Shown: positions 1 to 8,000, counted from the first letter of the stretch. The stretch is DNA of 9,578 bases from an uncultured Lachnospiraceae bacterium (GCA_902783735.1 CACZSE010000226.1:1-9578), one strand, 5' to 3'. Numbers and translations: made by a program. Notes: generated by a model not told the origin, from the sequence alone.

Positions 1-1
1 A

Positions 2-343
2 GGCGAGGCATCAGTTGAAGAAGCGGCACGCTTTTTGTATGAGACCTTCGGCTGCGCTGTGCTTATAAAGGGAGGTCACGGCATAATTGATGCCAATGAC
101 TATCTTTACGGCAGTGATGGCGGAGTCTGGTACAGAACCGCACGAGTGGACAATCCGAACACCCATGGTACGGGCTGTACATTGTCGAGTGCGATAGCAG
201 CCAATCTTGCACTGGGACATGACCTTAAGAGTGCGGTACAAAATGCAAAGGATTATCTCACAAAAGCGTTAAAGGACGGACTTGATCTGGGAAGAGGCAG
301 TGGCCCTCTCAATCATATGTACGGACTTAAGACAGAGCCGTAA
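2..343 (+). CDS. thiD: Hydroxymethylpyrimidine/phosphomethylpyrimidine kinase ThiD, 3' part only
   Basis: This is the C-terminal 113 residues of a ribokinase-fold kinase that phosphorylates HMP and HMP-P to HMP-PP, the pyrimidine half of thiamine, in the cytoplasm. The reading frame is already open at base 2, and the start and roughly the first half of the protein (family about 265 residues) lie before the window. Visible hallmarks are the strand plus turn VLIKGGH, a WYRT..VDNPNTHGTGC block in which GTGC forms the anion hole and catalytic loop, and the following helix TLSSAIAANLALG. The TAA stop is at 341-343. The next gene, thiW, begins 70 bases downstream on the same strand with a strong ribosome binding site and no visible promoter or terminator between them, so the two are probably co-transcribed. 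The upstream part could be fused to another thiamine domain, which cannot be seen here. Confidence 0.93.
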   Translation, partial: GEASVEEAARFLYETFGCAVLIKGGHGIIDANDYLYGSDGGVWYRTARVDNPNTHGTGCTLSSAIAANLALGHDLKSAVQNAKDYLTKALKDGLDLGRGSGPLNHMYGLKTEP

Positions 344-401
344 CGGCATACGGAATATGTATTTCTTCTTAAAGACATTCACGAGATCGCAGGACAGCAT
401 T

Positions 402-407
402 AAGGAG
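402..407 (+). promoter_or_regulatory. Ribosome binding site that fixes the thiW start
   Basis: AAGGAG lies 6 bases before the ATG at 414. It decides the start: the same frame is open back to 282, but only the ATG at 414 has this site, and the protein then begins directly with the short basic leader and first membrane helix typical of ECF S-components. Confidence 0.85.
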
Positions 408-413
408 AAAAAC

Positions 414-962
414 ATGAATAACAACAGATTAAAAAAGATGACATTAACGGCATTGTTTGCGGCATTGGCAGTAGCGGGATCGCTTTTTTCGGTTCCCGTG
501 TTCGGATCTAAATGCGCCCCGGTACAGCACCTTATAAATATATTGTGCGCCATATTTTTGGGACCGTGGTACGGAGTGGCTGCTGCTTTTATCTCAAGCC
601 TTATAAGAAACCTTGCGGGACTCGGAACCCTGCTTGCTTTCCCGGGAAGCATGTGCGGAGCGCTTCTTTCAGGTTTACTGTATAAACAGTTTAAGAACAG
701 GATCTGCGCTTACGCAGGTGAAGTGTTTGGAACAGGCGTGATCGGTGGTTTACTTGCTTATCCCGTAGCAGCATTTATCATGAACAATGAGGCGGCAACC
801 CTTTTCATGTTTGTTATACCTTTTCTTATAAGTACTGTAGCGGGAGCCATACTTGCCATCATCATATGTGAGAGCTTGAGCAGGACAGGACTTTTGGCAA
901 GACTTAAGTCACAGCTTAACGATGAGCCGGTCACAGCCGATGACAATGCCATAAAACAGTAA
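414..962 (+). CDS. thiW: ThiW, thiazole-specific ECF transporter substrate-binding (S) component
   Basis: This is a 182-residue integral membrane protein of the ThiW family, predicted to bind and import the thiamine thiazole precursor (hydroxyethylthiazole) together with a shared ECF energising module (EcfA, EcfA', EcfT) encoded elsewhere. After a short basic N-terminus (NNNRLKK) the first helix carries the small-residue pattern LTALFAALAVAG (11-22), the type of helix S-components use to dock on EcfT. The ThiW-like core follows: PVQHLINILCAIFLGPWYG (36-54), then FISSLIRNLAGLGTLLAFPG (59-78) and SMCGALLSGLLY (79-90). Further hydrophobic segments lie near 105-121 and 128-151, giving about five or six membrane spans. 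The tail after about 160 is hydrophilic. Its position between thiD and thiC supports the role. The substrate is inferred from the family and context, not shown by the sequence. Confidence 0.88.
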   Translation: MNNNRLKKMTLTALFAALAVAGSLFSVPVFGSKCAPVQHLINILCAIFLGPWYGVAAAFISSLIRNLAGLGTLLAFPGSMCGALLSGLLYKQFKNRICAYAGEVFGTGVIGGLLAYPVAAFIMNNEAATLFMFVIPFLISTVAGAILAIIICESLSRTGLLARLKSQLNDEPVTADDNAIKQ

Positions 963-1023
963 CAGGATCATATATAAGTGCAGGTTCTGTTGCTGAATTT
1001 AAACGATCATGGAGAATAATGAT

Positions 1024-2346
1024 ATGAAAGCAGACAACAGATCCTACACAACACAGATGGATGCGGCAAGAAAGGGCATAGTAACCCCCGAGATCGAAAC
1101 CGTTGCGAGAAAAGAGAACATGGAAGTCTCAAAACTCATGGAACTGGTCGCAAGCGGAAAAGTAGCCATCTGCGCAAACAGACATCACAAAAGTCTTGAT
1201 CCCGAAGGTGTGGGAAGCATGCTTCGGACCAAGATAAACGTTAACCTTGGTGTATCAAGAGACTGTAAGGACTATGACATAGAGATGCAAAAGGTCATGA
1301 GTGCGGTAAACCTTGGGGCGGAAGCCATCATGGACTTAAGCAGTCACGGAGATACACAGCCCTTCAGAAGAAAGCTCACTTCAGAGTGTCCCGCAATGAT
1401 AGGAACGGTACCTGTATATGACAGTGTCATTCACTATCAGAGAGATCTTGCCACGCTTACGGCCAAGGATTTTATAGATGTAGTAAGACTTCATGCCGAG
1501 GACGGAGTCGACTTTGTTACTCTGCACTGCGGCATAACAAGAAAGACCATAGACCAGATAAAGAAACACAAAAGAAAGATGAACATTGTAAGCCGGGGCG
1601 GCAGTCTTGTCTTTGCGTGGATGAGCATGACCGGTGAAGAGAATCCCTTTTATGAATATTATGATGAGATCCTCGATATATGTGAGGAGCATGATGTAAC
1701 GATCTCTCTCGGAGATGCATGCAGACCCGGCTGCCTTGCCGATGCTACCGATGTATGCCAGATCGAGGAGCTTGTCAGACTCGGAGAACTCACAAAGCGT
1801 GCATGGGATCACAATGTTCAGGTCATGGTAGAGGGACCGGGACATGTGCCCCTTGATCAGATCGCTGCAAACATGAAGGTACAGCAGACCATATGTATGG
1901 GAGCGCCCTTCTATGTACTGGGGCCCCTTGTTACGGACATCGCACCCGGTTACGATCACATCACCTCAGCAATAGGCGGTGCGGTTGCGGCCATGAGCGG
2001 AGCGGCATTTTTGTGTTATGTTACACCGGCCGAGCATCTGGCACTGCCCAACGTTGAAGATGTAAAACAGGGCATAATAGCATCAAAGATAGCTGCGCAT
2101 GCAGCCGATATTGCAAAGGGCATCCCCGGAGCCAGAGACATAGACGACAGGATGGCCGATGCAAGACGTAAACTTGACTGGGATGCACAGTTTGAATGTG
2201 CTCTGGACCCCGAAACGGCCAAAGCCATACGTGACAGCAGAGCTCCTGAGGACGATCACAGCGAAGCCTGCAGCATGTGCGGTAAATTCTGTGCCGTAAG
2301 GAGCATGAATAAGGCGCTTGCCGGAGAGATGATAGATATTCTGTAA
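1024..2346 (+). CDS. thiC: Phosphomethylpyrimidine synthase ThiC (short form)
   Basis: ThiC is a radical-SAM enzyme that rearranges 5-aminoimidazole ribotide into HMP-P, the pyrimidine of thiamine, in the cytoplasm. The 440-residue product belongs to the short type that lacks the long N-terminal domain of E. coli ThiC. Conserved blocks in order: [15 protein letters not shown] (9-23), [10 protein letters not shown] (72-81), [10 protein letters not shown] (101-110), TLHCGIT (166-172), SRGGS (190-194), [10 protein letters not shown] (228-237), EGPGHVP (270-276), [17 protein letters not shown] (297-313), YVTPAEHL (332-339) and the C-terminal cluster motif CSMCGKFC with cysteines 416, 419 and 423. 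That spacing is CX2CX3C, one residue shorter than the CX2CX4C usually quoted. I chose ATG 1024 because GGAG at 1011-1014 lies 9 bases before it. An in-frame ATG at 1009 would add five residues but has no ribosome binding site. The gene follows thiW by 61 bases and is the last gene of the operon seen here. No clear terminator follows it. Confidence 0.96.
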   Translation: MKADNRSYTTQMDAARKGIVTPEIETVARKENMEVSKLMELVASGKVAICANRHHKSLDPEGVGSMLRTKINVNLGVSRDCKDYDIEMQKVMSAVNLGAEAIMDLSSHGDTQPFRRKLTSECPAMIGTVPVYDSVIHYQRDLATLTAKDFIDVVRLHAEDGVDFVTLHCGITRKTIDQIKKHKRKMNIVSRGGSLVFAWMSMTGEENPFYEYYDEILDICEEHDVTISLGDACRPGCLADATDVCQIEELVRLGELTKRAWDHNVQVMVEGPGHVPLDQIAANMKVQQTICMGAPFYVLGPLVTDIAPGYDHITSAIGGAVAAMSGAAFLCYVTPAEHLALPNVEDVKQGIIASKIAAHAADIAKGIPGARDIDDRMADARRKLDWDAQFECALDPETAKAIRDSRAPEDDHSEACSMCGKFCAVRSMNKALAGEMIDIL

Positions 2347-2378
2347 TATGAGATGATCCGGCGTATGGCATTATTCAT

Positions 2379-2388
2379 GTGAATTCAC
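2379..2388. repeat. 10-base perfect palindrome just upstream of the metK promoter
   Basis: GTGAATTCAC is self-complementary over all ten bases and ends three bases before the candidate -35 box at 2392. It could be an operator half or full site, or chance. No second copy was noticed in the window. Confidence 0.4.
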
Positions 2389-2391
2389 CTA

Positions 2392-2420
2392 TTGACAAGA
2401 CAGGTATCAGAGTGTAATGT
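2392..2420 (+). promoter_or_regulatory. Candidate sigma-A promoter for metK
   Basis: A perfect -35 hexamer TTGACA (2392-2397) is followed after 17 bases by TAATGT (2415-2420), which keeps the key T1, A2 and T6 of the -10 box. An overlapping alternative, TGTAAT (2413-2418), matches 5 of 6 but leaves a 15-base spacer. Either would start transcription near 2425, about 25-30 bases before the first paired base of the SAM-I aptamer. The -35 is strong, the -10 is weaker, and the placement fits an S-box leader. Confidence 0.6.
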
Positions 2421-2452
2421 ATTCGTCAGATACAAATTTCATATTGTAGTTT

Positions 2453-2552
2453 CTCTTATTCAGAGTGGTGGAGGTACATAGGATCTGTGAAGCCACGGCA
2501 ACCCCTTTATACAGGAAGGTGCCAACCTGAGCGAGCAATCGAGCAATAAGAG
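2453..2552 (+). promoter_or_regulatory. SAM-I (S-box) riboswitch aptamer controlling metK
   Basis: The S-box core is clear. P1 is an 8-bp perfect helix, CTCTTATT (2453-2460) with AATAAGAG (2545-2552). P2 begins GTGG (2465-2468) with CCAC (2493-2496) and carries the kink-turn GGTGGAGG region. The conserved TGAAGCC.CGGCAACC segment spans about 2488-2503, and AAGGTGCCAA spans 2516-2525. P4 is a small CGA/TCG hairpin closed by a GCAA (GNRA) tetraloop (2532-2541). AGG (2480-2482) in the P2 loop can pair with CCT (2526-2528) as the expected pseudoknot. When S-adenosylmethionine binds, P1 is stabilised and the downstream terminator forms, so the enzyme that makes SAM is shut off by its own product. 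The role is known for the family, and the pairings were read from this sequence. Confidence 0.95.
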
Positions 2553-2583
2553 GATTTGATATCTAGTCGTTGAATCCGCTTAT
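2545..2583 (+). promoter_or_regulatory. Antiterminator of the metK riboswitch
   Basis: The 3' strand of P1 and the bases after it (2546-2556) can pair instead with the 5' arm of the terminator (2573-2583). GGATT (2552-2556) pairs with AATCC (2573-2577), there is one A/G mismatch (2551/2578), and ATAAG (2546-2550) pairs with CTTAT (2579-2583). This pairing excludes both P1 and the terminator, so it is the expected SAM-free, gene-on state. Confidence 0.8.
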
Positions 2584-2601
2584 CTGATAAGCGGATTTTT
2601 T
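2573..2601 (+). terminator. Regulated intrinsic terminator of the SAM-I riboswitch
   Basis: A 10-bp perfect stem AATCCGCTTA (2573-2582) / TAAGCGGATT (2588-2597) closes the loop TCTGA and runs into six T residues (2596-2601). It lies 57 bases before the metK start codon and is the expression platform of the aptamer immediately upstream. Confidence 0.93.
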
Positions 2602-2611
2602 ATCGTAAACA

Positions 2612-2628
2612 GACCGTTTTTAACGGTC
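2612..2628 (+). repeat. Small hairpin in the metK leader, beyond the riboswitch terminator
   Basis: GACCGTT (2612-2618) and AACGGTC (2622-2628) form a 7-bp perfect stem with a TTT loop. No T-run follows, so it is not a terminator. It ends 19 bases before the ribosome binding site and would be present in every full-length metK message. A role in RNA stability or processing is possible, and chance is also possible. Confidence 0.55.
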
Positions 2629-2657
2629 AACAGTATCAGGTACAGAGAGGAGATACC

Positions 2658-3842
2658 ATGGAGAAGAAGCTTTTTACTTCAGAATCAGTAACAGAAGGAC
2701 ATCCCGACAAAGTGTGTGATATGGTTTCGGATGCCATTCTTGATGCATGTTTCGAACAGGATCCCATGAGCAGGGTTGCATGTGAGACAGCAAGCTGCAC
2801 CGGATTTGTTCTTGTAACAGGTGAGATAACAACAAACGCAAAGCTGGATATTCCCGCTATCGTCAGAAAGACGGTTACAGAGATCGGATATGATGACGGC
2901 AAGAAGGGACTTGACGGCAATTCATGTGCCGTATTTGTAGCACTCGATCAGCAGTCGGCTGATATCGCAATGGGTGTTGACAAGGCTCTCGAAGCAAGGG
3001 AAGGAAGTCTTGGCGACGATCTTGATACAGGTGCCGGCGATCAGGGCATGATGTTCGGATATGCTACAAATGAGACAGACTCATACATGCCTTATTCCAT
3101 AGCACTTGCTCACAAGCTTTCACTTAAGCTTACGGAAGTAAGAAAGAACGGAACTCTCAAATATTTAAGACCCGACGGAAAGACACAGGTTTCGGTTGAA
3201 TATGATGAGAATGACAAGCCTGTAAGACTTGAGGCTGTTGTACTCTCAACACAGCATGATGAGGATGTTACTCAGGAACAGATCCATGAGGATATCAAAA
3301 AGTACGTATTTGATCCCGTACTTCCCAAGGAACTCATCGATGACAAAACAAAGTTCTTCATAAATCCTACAGGAAGATTTGTCATTGGCGGACCTCACGG
3401 TGATGCGGGTCTTACCGGACGTAAGATAATAGTAGATACCTACGGTGGATATGCACGTCACGGCGGCGGTGCTTTCTCAGGAAAAGACTGCACCAAGGTT
3501 GACCGTTCCGCAGCTTACGCAGCAAGATATGTTGCCAAGAACATTGTGGCAGCAGGACTTGCCGACAAGTGTGAGATCCAGCTTTCATATGCCATCGGTG
3601 TGGCAGTTCCCACATCGGTCCGTGTTGATACATTCGGAACAGGAAAGATAAGCGATGAGAAGCTTGTTGAGATAGTAAGAGAGAACTTCGATCTTCGTCC
3701 CGCAGGCATCATAAAGATGCTTGATCTGAGACGTCCGATATACAAGCAGACAGCTGCTTACGGACATTTCGGAAGAAACGATCTTGATCTTCCCTGGGAA
3801 GCTCTCAACAAGGTTGATGATCTTAAGAAATATCTGGCTTAA
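2658..3842 (+). CDS. metK: S-adenosylmethionine synthetase (methionine adenosyltransferase)
   Basis: MetK makes S-adenosylmethionine from ATP and L-methionine, releasing phosphate and pyrophosphate. It acts as a cytoplasmic tetramer. The 394-residue length is normal for the family. Key motifs are SVTEGHPDK (10-18, ATP binding), the first signature [11 protein letters not shown] (125-135), [20 protein letters not shown] (236-255) and the second signature GGGAFSGKD (269-277, P-loop-like). [15 protein letters not shown] lies near the C-terminus. The start ATG 2658 is set by AGGAG at 2648-2652, five bases upstream, and GHPDK lies where it should. Expression is controlled by the SAM-I riboswitch in its leader, and the message ends at the terminator at 3857-3889. 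Its SAM product is also the co-substrate of ThiC upstream, but the two genes have separate control. Identity is secure. Confidence 0.98.
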   Translation: MEKKLFTSESVTEGHPDKVCDMVSDAILDACFEQDPMSRVACETASCTGFVLVTGEITTNAKLDIPAIVRKTVTEIGYDDGKKGLDGNSCAVFVALDQQSADIAMGVDKALEAREGSLGDDLDTGAGDQGMMFGYATNETDSYMPYSIALAHKLSLKLTEVRKNGTLKYLRPDGKTQVSVEYDENDKPVRLEAVVLSTQHDEDVTQEQIHEDIKKYVFDPVLPKELIDDKTKFFINPTGRFVIGGPHGDAGLTGRKIIVDTYGGYARHGGGAFSGKDCTKVDRSAAYAARYVAKNIVAAGLADKCEIQLSYAIGVAVPTSVRVDTFGTGKISDEKLVEIVRENFDLRPAGIIKMLDLRRPIYKQTAAYGHFGRNDLDLPWEALNKVDDLKKYLA

Positions 3843-3856
3843 GACAGAAAGTATAC

Positions 3857-3889
3857 AAAGAGACATATCTTTACGATGTGTCTCTTTTT
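3857..3889 (+). terminator. Intrinsic terminator of metK
   Basis: A 13-bp stem, AAAGAGACATATC (3857-3869) with GATGTGTCTCTTT (3875-3887), contains one T-G wobble and closes the loop TTTAC. A T-run (3885-3889) forms its base and tail. It starts 14 bases after the metK stop. Its loop carries the -35 box of the next promoter. Confidence 0.92.
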
Positions 3890-3898
3890 GTGTATAAT
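3870..3898 (+). promoter_or_regulatory. Promoter of the HD-GYP gene, overlapping the metK terminator
   Basis: A perfect -10 box TATAAT (3893-3898) lies exactly 17 bases after TTTACG (3870-3875, 4 of 6 matches to TTGACA). Transcription would begin near 3905, giving an untranslated leader of only about 18 bases with the GAGG ribosome binding site at 3911-3914. The -35 box is the loop, plus one stem base, of the metK terminator. Confidence 0.7.
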
Positions 3899-3922
3899 GA
3901 AAATGCTGGCGAGGTTTATTAT

Positions 3923-5011
3923 ATGGGCAGAATCAGTATATCCAAAGTAACCCCCGGGATGGTATTGGAGGCGGACGTCCTCAATGAAGCCAATCAGCTC
4001 ATACTTCCCGAAGGTTTAAAGATCAATGATAAAGCAATTGAAAAACTGACATATTACGGGATAACTTCCGTAAGGGTCGAGGGTGTGGACGATGATGCAG
4101 AGTTTCTTCCACAGTCCGATCCCGGTGCGAACACCTCCTATTCGGACAGACTGAAAAAGACTGAAGAATATAAGGTATTCAAAGAACAGTTTGAAAGCGC
4201 CGTAAATGAAGTTCAGGGATTTTTGTCAGATGTGGTGGAAAGAAACATGCCGCCGGATACAACCGGTATCATGAACAGCATCCAGCAGATGCTGCATCCG
4301 CCGAGTGGAGACATCTTAAACGTATTTGACATGATCCACAACATGAAGTCCTTCGATGACATGACTTATGTTCATTGTCTCAACGTAGGGCTCATATGTA
4401 ATGTGTTCGGAAAGTGGCTGGGCTTGCCAAAAGAGGATATAGATCTTGTTACCGAATGCGGTGTACTTCACGATATCGGAAAGCTCAAGATACCCGAGGA
4501 GATCATAAAAAAGCCTGCAAAGCTTACCGATGATGAATATAAGATCATAAAGACGCATCCCATGGAAGGATACAAGATCCTCCTAAACTGTGAGATAAAC
4601 GATCACATAAGAAAAGCCTGTCTTCAGCATCATGAAAAAGCAGACGGAAGCGGATATCCCTTCGGCATAAAGAATTCCCAGATGGATTTCTATGCAAAGA
4701 TAGTAGCTATTGCGGATGTATATGAAGCTATGACTGCTGTACGTATCTACAGGGGAAGCCTTTCGCCTTTCCAGGTAATAGATGCTTTTGAACGCGAAGG
4801 CCTTCAAAAGTACGATACTCACATGATCATGACATTTTTACAGAATATAGCCGATACTTATATGCTTAACAGAGTAAAGCTGAGTGACGGACGCGAAGGC
4901 GATATAGTATTTATCAACAAACAGAGGTTATCAAAGCCCATGGTAAAATGCGGCAATGAATTTGTGGATCTCACAAAGGAACCCGATGTTTACATATCAG
5001 CCATATTATAG
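3923..5011 (+). CDS. Stand-alone HD-GYP domain protein, predicted cyclic-di-GMP phosphodiesterase
   Basis: The 362-residue soluble protein is predicted to hydrolyse the second messenger cyclic-di-GMP. The N-terminal part (about 1-65, beginning ISKVTPGMVLEADVLN) is the small domain often seen before HD-GYP modules in Clostridia. A helical linker follows (about 75-130). The HD-GYP domain spans about 145-315 and keeps the metal and signature residues: H151, HDIGK (183-187), THP..GY (211-217, H212), HHEKADGSGYP (236-246) and IADVYEAMT (263-271, D265). The usual RPYR after this reads RIYR (274-277). A short beta-rich tail (316-362) ends the protein. There is no transmembrane segment, receiver, PAS or GGDEF domain. 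ATG 3923 is chosen because GAGG lies 8 bases upstream. An in-frame GTG at 3878 falls inside the metK terminator and upstream of the promoter. The gene has its own promoter and terminator. Catalytic activity and substrate are inferred from the motifs, and the signal it senses is unknown. Confidence 0.9.
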   Translation: MGRISISKVTPGMVLEADVLNEANQLILPEGLKINDKAIEKLTYYGITSVRVEGVDDDAEFLPQSDPGANTSYSDRLKKTEEYKVFKEQFESAVNEVQGFLSDVVERNMPPDTTGIMNSIQQMLHPPSGDILNVFDMIHNMKSFDDMTYVHCLNVGLICNVFGKWLGLPKEDIDLVTECGVLHDIGKLKIPEEIIKKPAKLTDDEYKIIKTHPMEGYKILLNCEINDHIRKACLQHHEKADGSGYPFGIKNSQMDFYAKIVAIADVYEAMTAVRIYRGSLSPFQVIDAFEREGLQKYDTHMIMTFLQNIADTYMLNRVKLSDGREGDIVFINKQRLSKPMVKCGNEFVDLTKEPDVYISAIL

Positions 5012-5023
5012 TAGCAAAAGCAT

Positions 5024-5052
5024 AAGACACAAGGCAAACAGCCTTGTGTTTT
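5024..5052 (+). terminator. Intrinsic terminator after the HD-GYP gene
   Basis: A perfect 9-bp stem ACACAAGGC (5027-5035) / GCCTTGTGT (5041-5049) with loop AAACA is extended by G-T and A-T pairs to about 12 bp and ends in TTTT, then a second short T-run. It lies 12 bases after the stop. I saw no good promoter between it and dnaE, so dnaE may depend on read-through or on a promoter I cannot recognise. Confidence 0.85.
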
Positions 5053-5077
5053 ACTTTAGAAAAACAAGGAGACTCGC

Positions 5078-8000
5078 ATGAGTTTTACACACCTGCACAG
5101 TCATACGGAGTTTAGTCTGTTAGACAGCTCCAATAAAGTAAAAGAATATGTAAAGAGAGTAAAAGAACTCGGTATGGACAGCGCAGCCATCACGGACCAC
5201 GGTGTCATGTACGGTGTGGTTGACTTCTATAAAGCCGCTAAAGCCGAAGGCATAAATCCCATTATAGGATGTGAGGTCTATGTGGCACCCGGATCAAGAT
5301 TTGACAGGGAGAAGGTATCGGGAGAAGACAGGTACTATCATCTGGTTCTTTTAGCGGAAAACAATACCGGATATGCCAACCTCTGCAAGCTGGTCAGTCG
5401 CGGTTTTACCGAAGGATATTATTATAAGCCAAGGGTAGATGAAGAGATCTTAAGAAAGTATCACGAGGGGATCATTGCCCTTTCGGCATGTCTGGCAGGT
5501 GAACTGCCGAGGCATATACTTCGCGGCATGACCGATCAGGCACGTGAGATCATACGAAAACATCAGGATATATTCGGTAAAGACAACTATTTTTTAGAGC
5601 TGCAGGATCACGGGATAGCCGAACAGGCAACCGTAAATGCTGCTCTCATAAAGCTTTCGAGAGAAATGGATGTTCCGCTTGTTGCGACAAATGATGTCCA
5701 TTATACATATAAAGAAGATGCGGCGGCTCATGACCTTTTATTGTGCATACAGACACAGCGCTCCGTAAAAGATGAGGACAGAATGCGCTATGCCGGCGAG
5801 GAATATTATATAAAGAGTCCCGAGCAGATGGCACAGTTGTTTAAGCATGTCCCGGAAGCGATCGAAAATACGGAAAAGATCGCAAAAAGATGCAATGTGA
5901 CCATAGAATTCGGAAACACAAAGCTGCCTCATTTTGAAGTTCCGACAGGCTTTACGTCTCTTACGTACTTAAAGAGCCTTTGCGATGAAGGCATGAAGGA
6001 AAGATATCCCGATGATGACGGAAGCATCAGAGAAAGACTTGAATATGAGCTTTCGGTCATTGAACGCATGGGTTATGTGGATTACTTTCTCATAGTATGG
6101 GATTTTATAAATTATGCACGCAGTCAGGGCATACCTGTGGGACCCGGAAGAGGCTCCGCCGCCGGAAGCGTGGTTTCTTACTGTCTGCACATTACGAACA
6201 TCGATCCCATAAAATACCAGCTTCTCTTTGAAAGATTCTTAAATCCCGAAAGAGTATCCATGCCTGATATAGATATAGATTTCTGCTATGAAAGAAGACA
6301 GGAAGTAATAGATTATGTCAGCAGAAAGTACGGCGAGGAAAAGGTGGTTCAGATCGTCACCTTCGGTACCCTTGCAGCCAAGGGTGTCATAAGGGACGTG
6401 GGAAGAGTGCTTGATCTGCCATATGCGTTTTGCGACAATCTGGCCAAGATGATACCAAATGAGTTAAATATCACCCTTGAAAAGGCACTTGCCATGAATC
6501 AGGATCTTAAGCAGGTCTACGATGAGGATGAGACAACTCATTATCTTATAGATATGTGTAAGAAGCTTGAAGGGCTGCCCAGACATACTTCCATGCATGC
6601 GGCGGGAGTAGTCATCTGCCCTGAGGCGGCAGATGAGTTTGTTCCTTTGTCGAGGGGCTCGGACGGATCCGTGACGACACAGTATATCATGACGACCCTT
6701 GAGGAACTGGGTCTGTTAAAGATGGACTTTTTAGGCCTTCGAACCCTTACCGTCATTAAAAATGCCGTTAAGAACATCGAAAAAAACCACGGTAAGAAGA
6801 TCGATATCGATCACCTTGATTTTTCGGATAAAAAGGTTCTTGATTATATCGGAACGGGAAAGACGGACGGCATATTCCAGCTTGAGAGCGGCGGCATGAA
6901 AAACTTCATGAAGGAGTTACGTCCCAAGAGTTTTGAAGATATCATTGCCGGAATATCTTTATACAGACCGGGTCCGATGGACTTTATACCGCAGTACATA
7001 AAGGGAAAAAATACCACGGGGGATATACATTATCCGTGTGATGAACTTAAGCCCATATTAAGCGGTACCTACGGATGTATAGTATATCAGGAGCAGGTCA
7101 TGCAGATAGTACGTGATCTGGCCGGATATACCATGGGACAGGCTGACAATATCCGTCGTGCAATGAGTAAAAAGAAGCAGTACGTCATAGATGAGGAGAG
7201 AGCAAATTTCGTAAACGGAAACGATGAACAGGGCATAAGAGGCTGCGTGAATTCGGGAATAGATGCAAAGGTTGCGGACGGAATATACGATTCCATGGTC
7301 AACTTTGCAAAATATGCATTTAACAAATCACATGCAGCCTGCTATGCAGTGGTGGCCTATCAGACGGCATGGTTAAAATATTACTATCCGTTAGAGTTTA
7401 TGGCTGCGCTCATGACATCGGTCATTGAAAACAGCTCGAAGGTTTCGGAATACATATTGGTGTGCAGAAACATGGGTATCAGACTTCTTCCGCCGGACGT
7501 CAATGCCGGTGATGAAGCATTTTCGGTATCGGGCGACAGCATCAGATATGCATTGTCCGCCATAAAGAGCATCGGAAGAGCCGTTATAGACGATATTGTA
7601 GAAGAGAGAAACAGGGGCGGACTTTTCAGAGATTTCACGGATTTTATCGAGAGAAACATCGATGTACTTAATAAACGCTCGATCGAGAATTTCATAAAAT
7701 GCGGTGCCTGCGACTGCCTTGGCGGAAACAGAAAGCAGTACATGAGTGTATATAACGAGATCATAGACCGCGCCACCTCGGAAAGAAAGAACGGTATAGC
7801 CGGACAGCTTTCACTGTTTGACATAGCGGATGAGGAAAATAAGGCCGAGTTTGCGGTAAGACTGCCGGATGTACCGGAATTCGACAAGGATATCCTTTTG
7901 GAATTTGAAAAGGATACTTTGGGAATATATGTCAGCGGACATCCTTTAGATGAATATGAGCAGATCTGGAAAAAGACCATAAGCCACATCTCCGCGGACT

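Noticed and set aside
282..413. N-terminal extension of ThiW from an in-frame ATG at 282
   Set aside because: It overlaps the end of thiD, has no ribosome binding site at its start, and would put a hydrophilic stretch before the first membrane helix. The ATG at 414 has AAGGAG at ideal spacing.
1009..1023. ThiC start at ATG 1009
   Set aside because: There is no ribosome binding site before it. The GGAG needed for the ATG at 1024 lies inside this stretch.
2347..2391. Terminator for the thi operon just after thiC
   Set aside because: I looked for a stem with a T-run and found only the short AT-rich palindrome. If the operon ends here, the signal is not a standard intrinsic terminator. Read-through would then meet the riboswitch terminator.
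3878..3922. HD-GYP start at the in-frame GTG at 3878
   Set aside because: The codon lies in the terminator stem and upstream of the predicted transcription start near 3905. The ATG at 3923 has a ribosome binding site and matches the usual family N-terminus.
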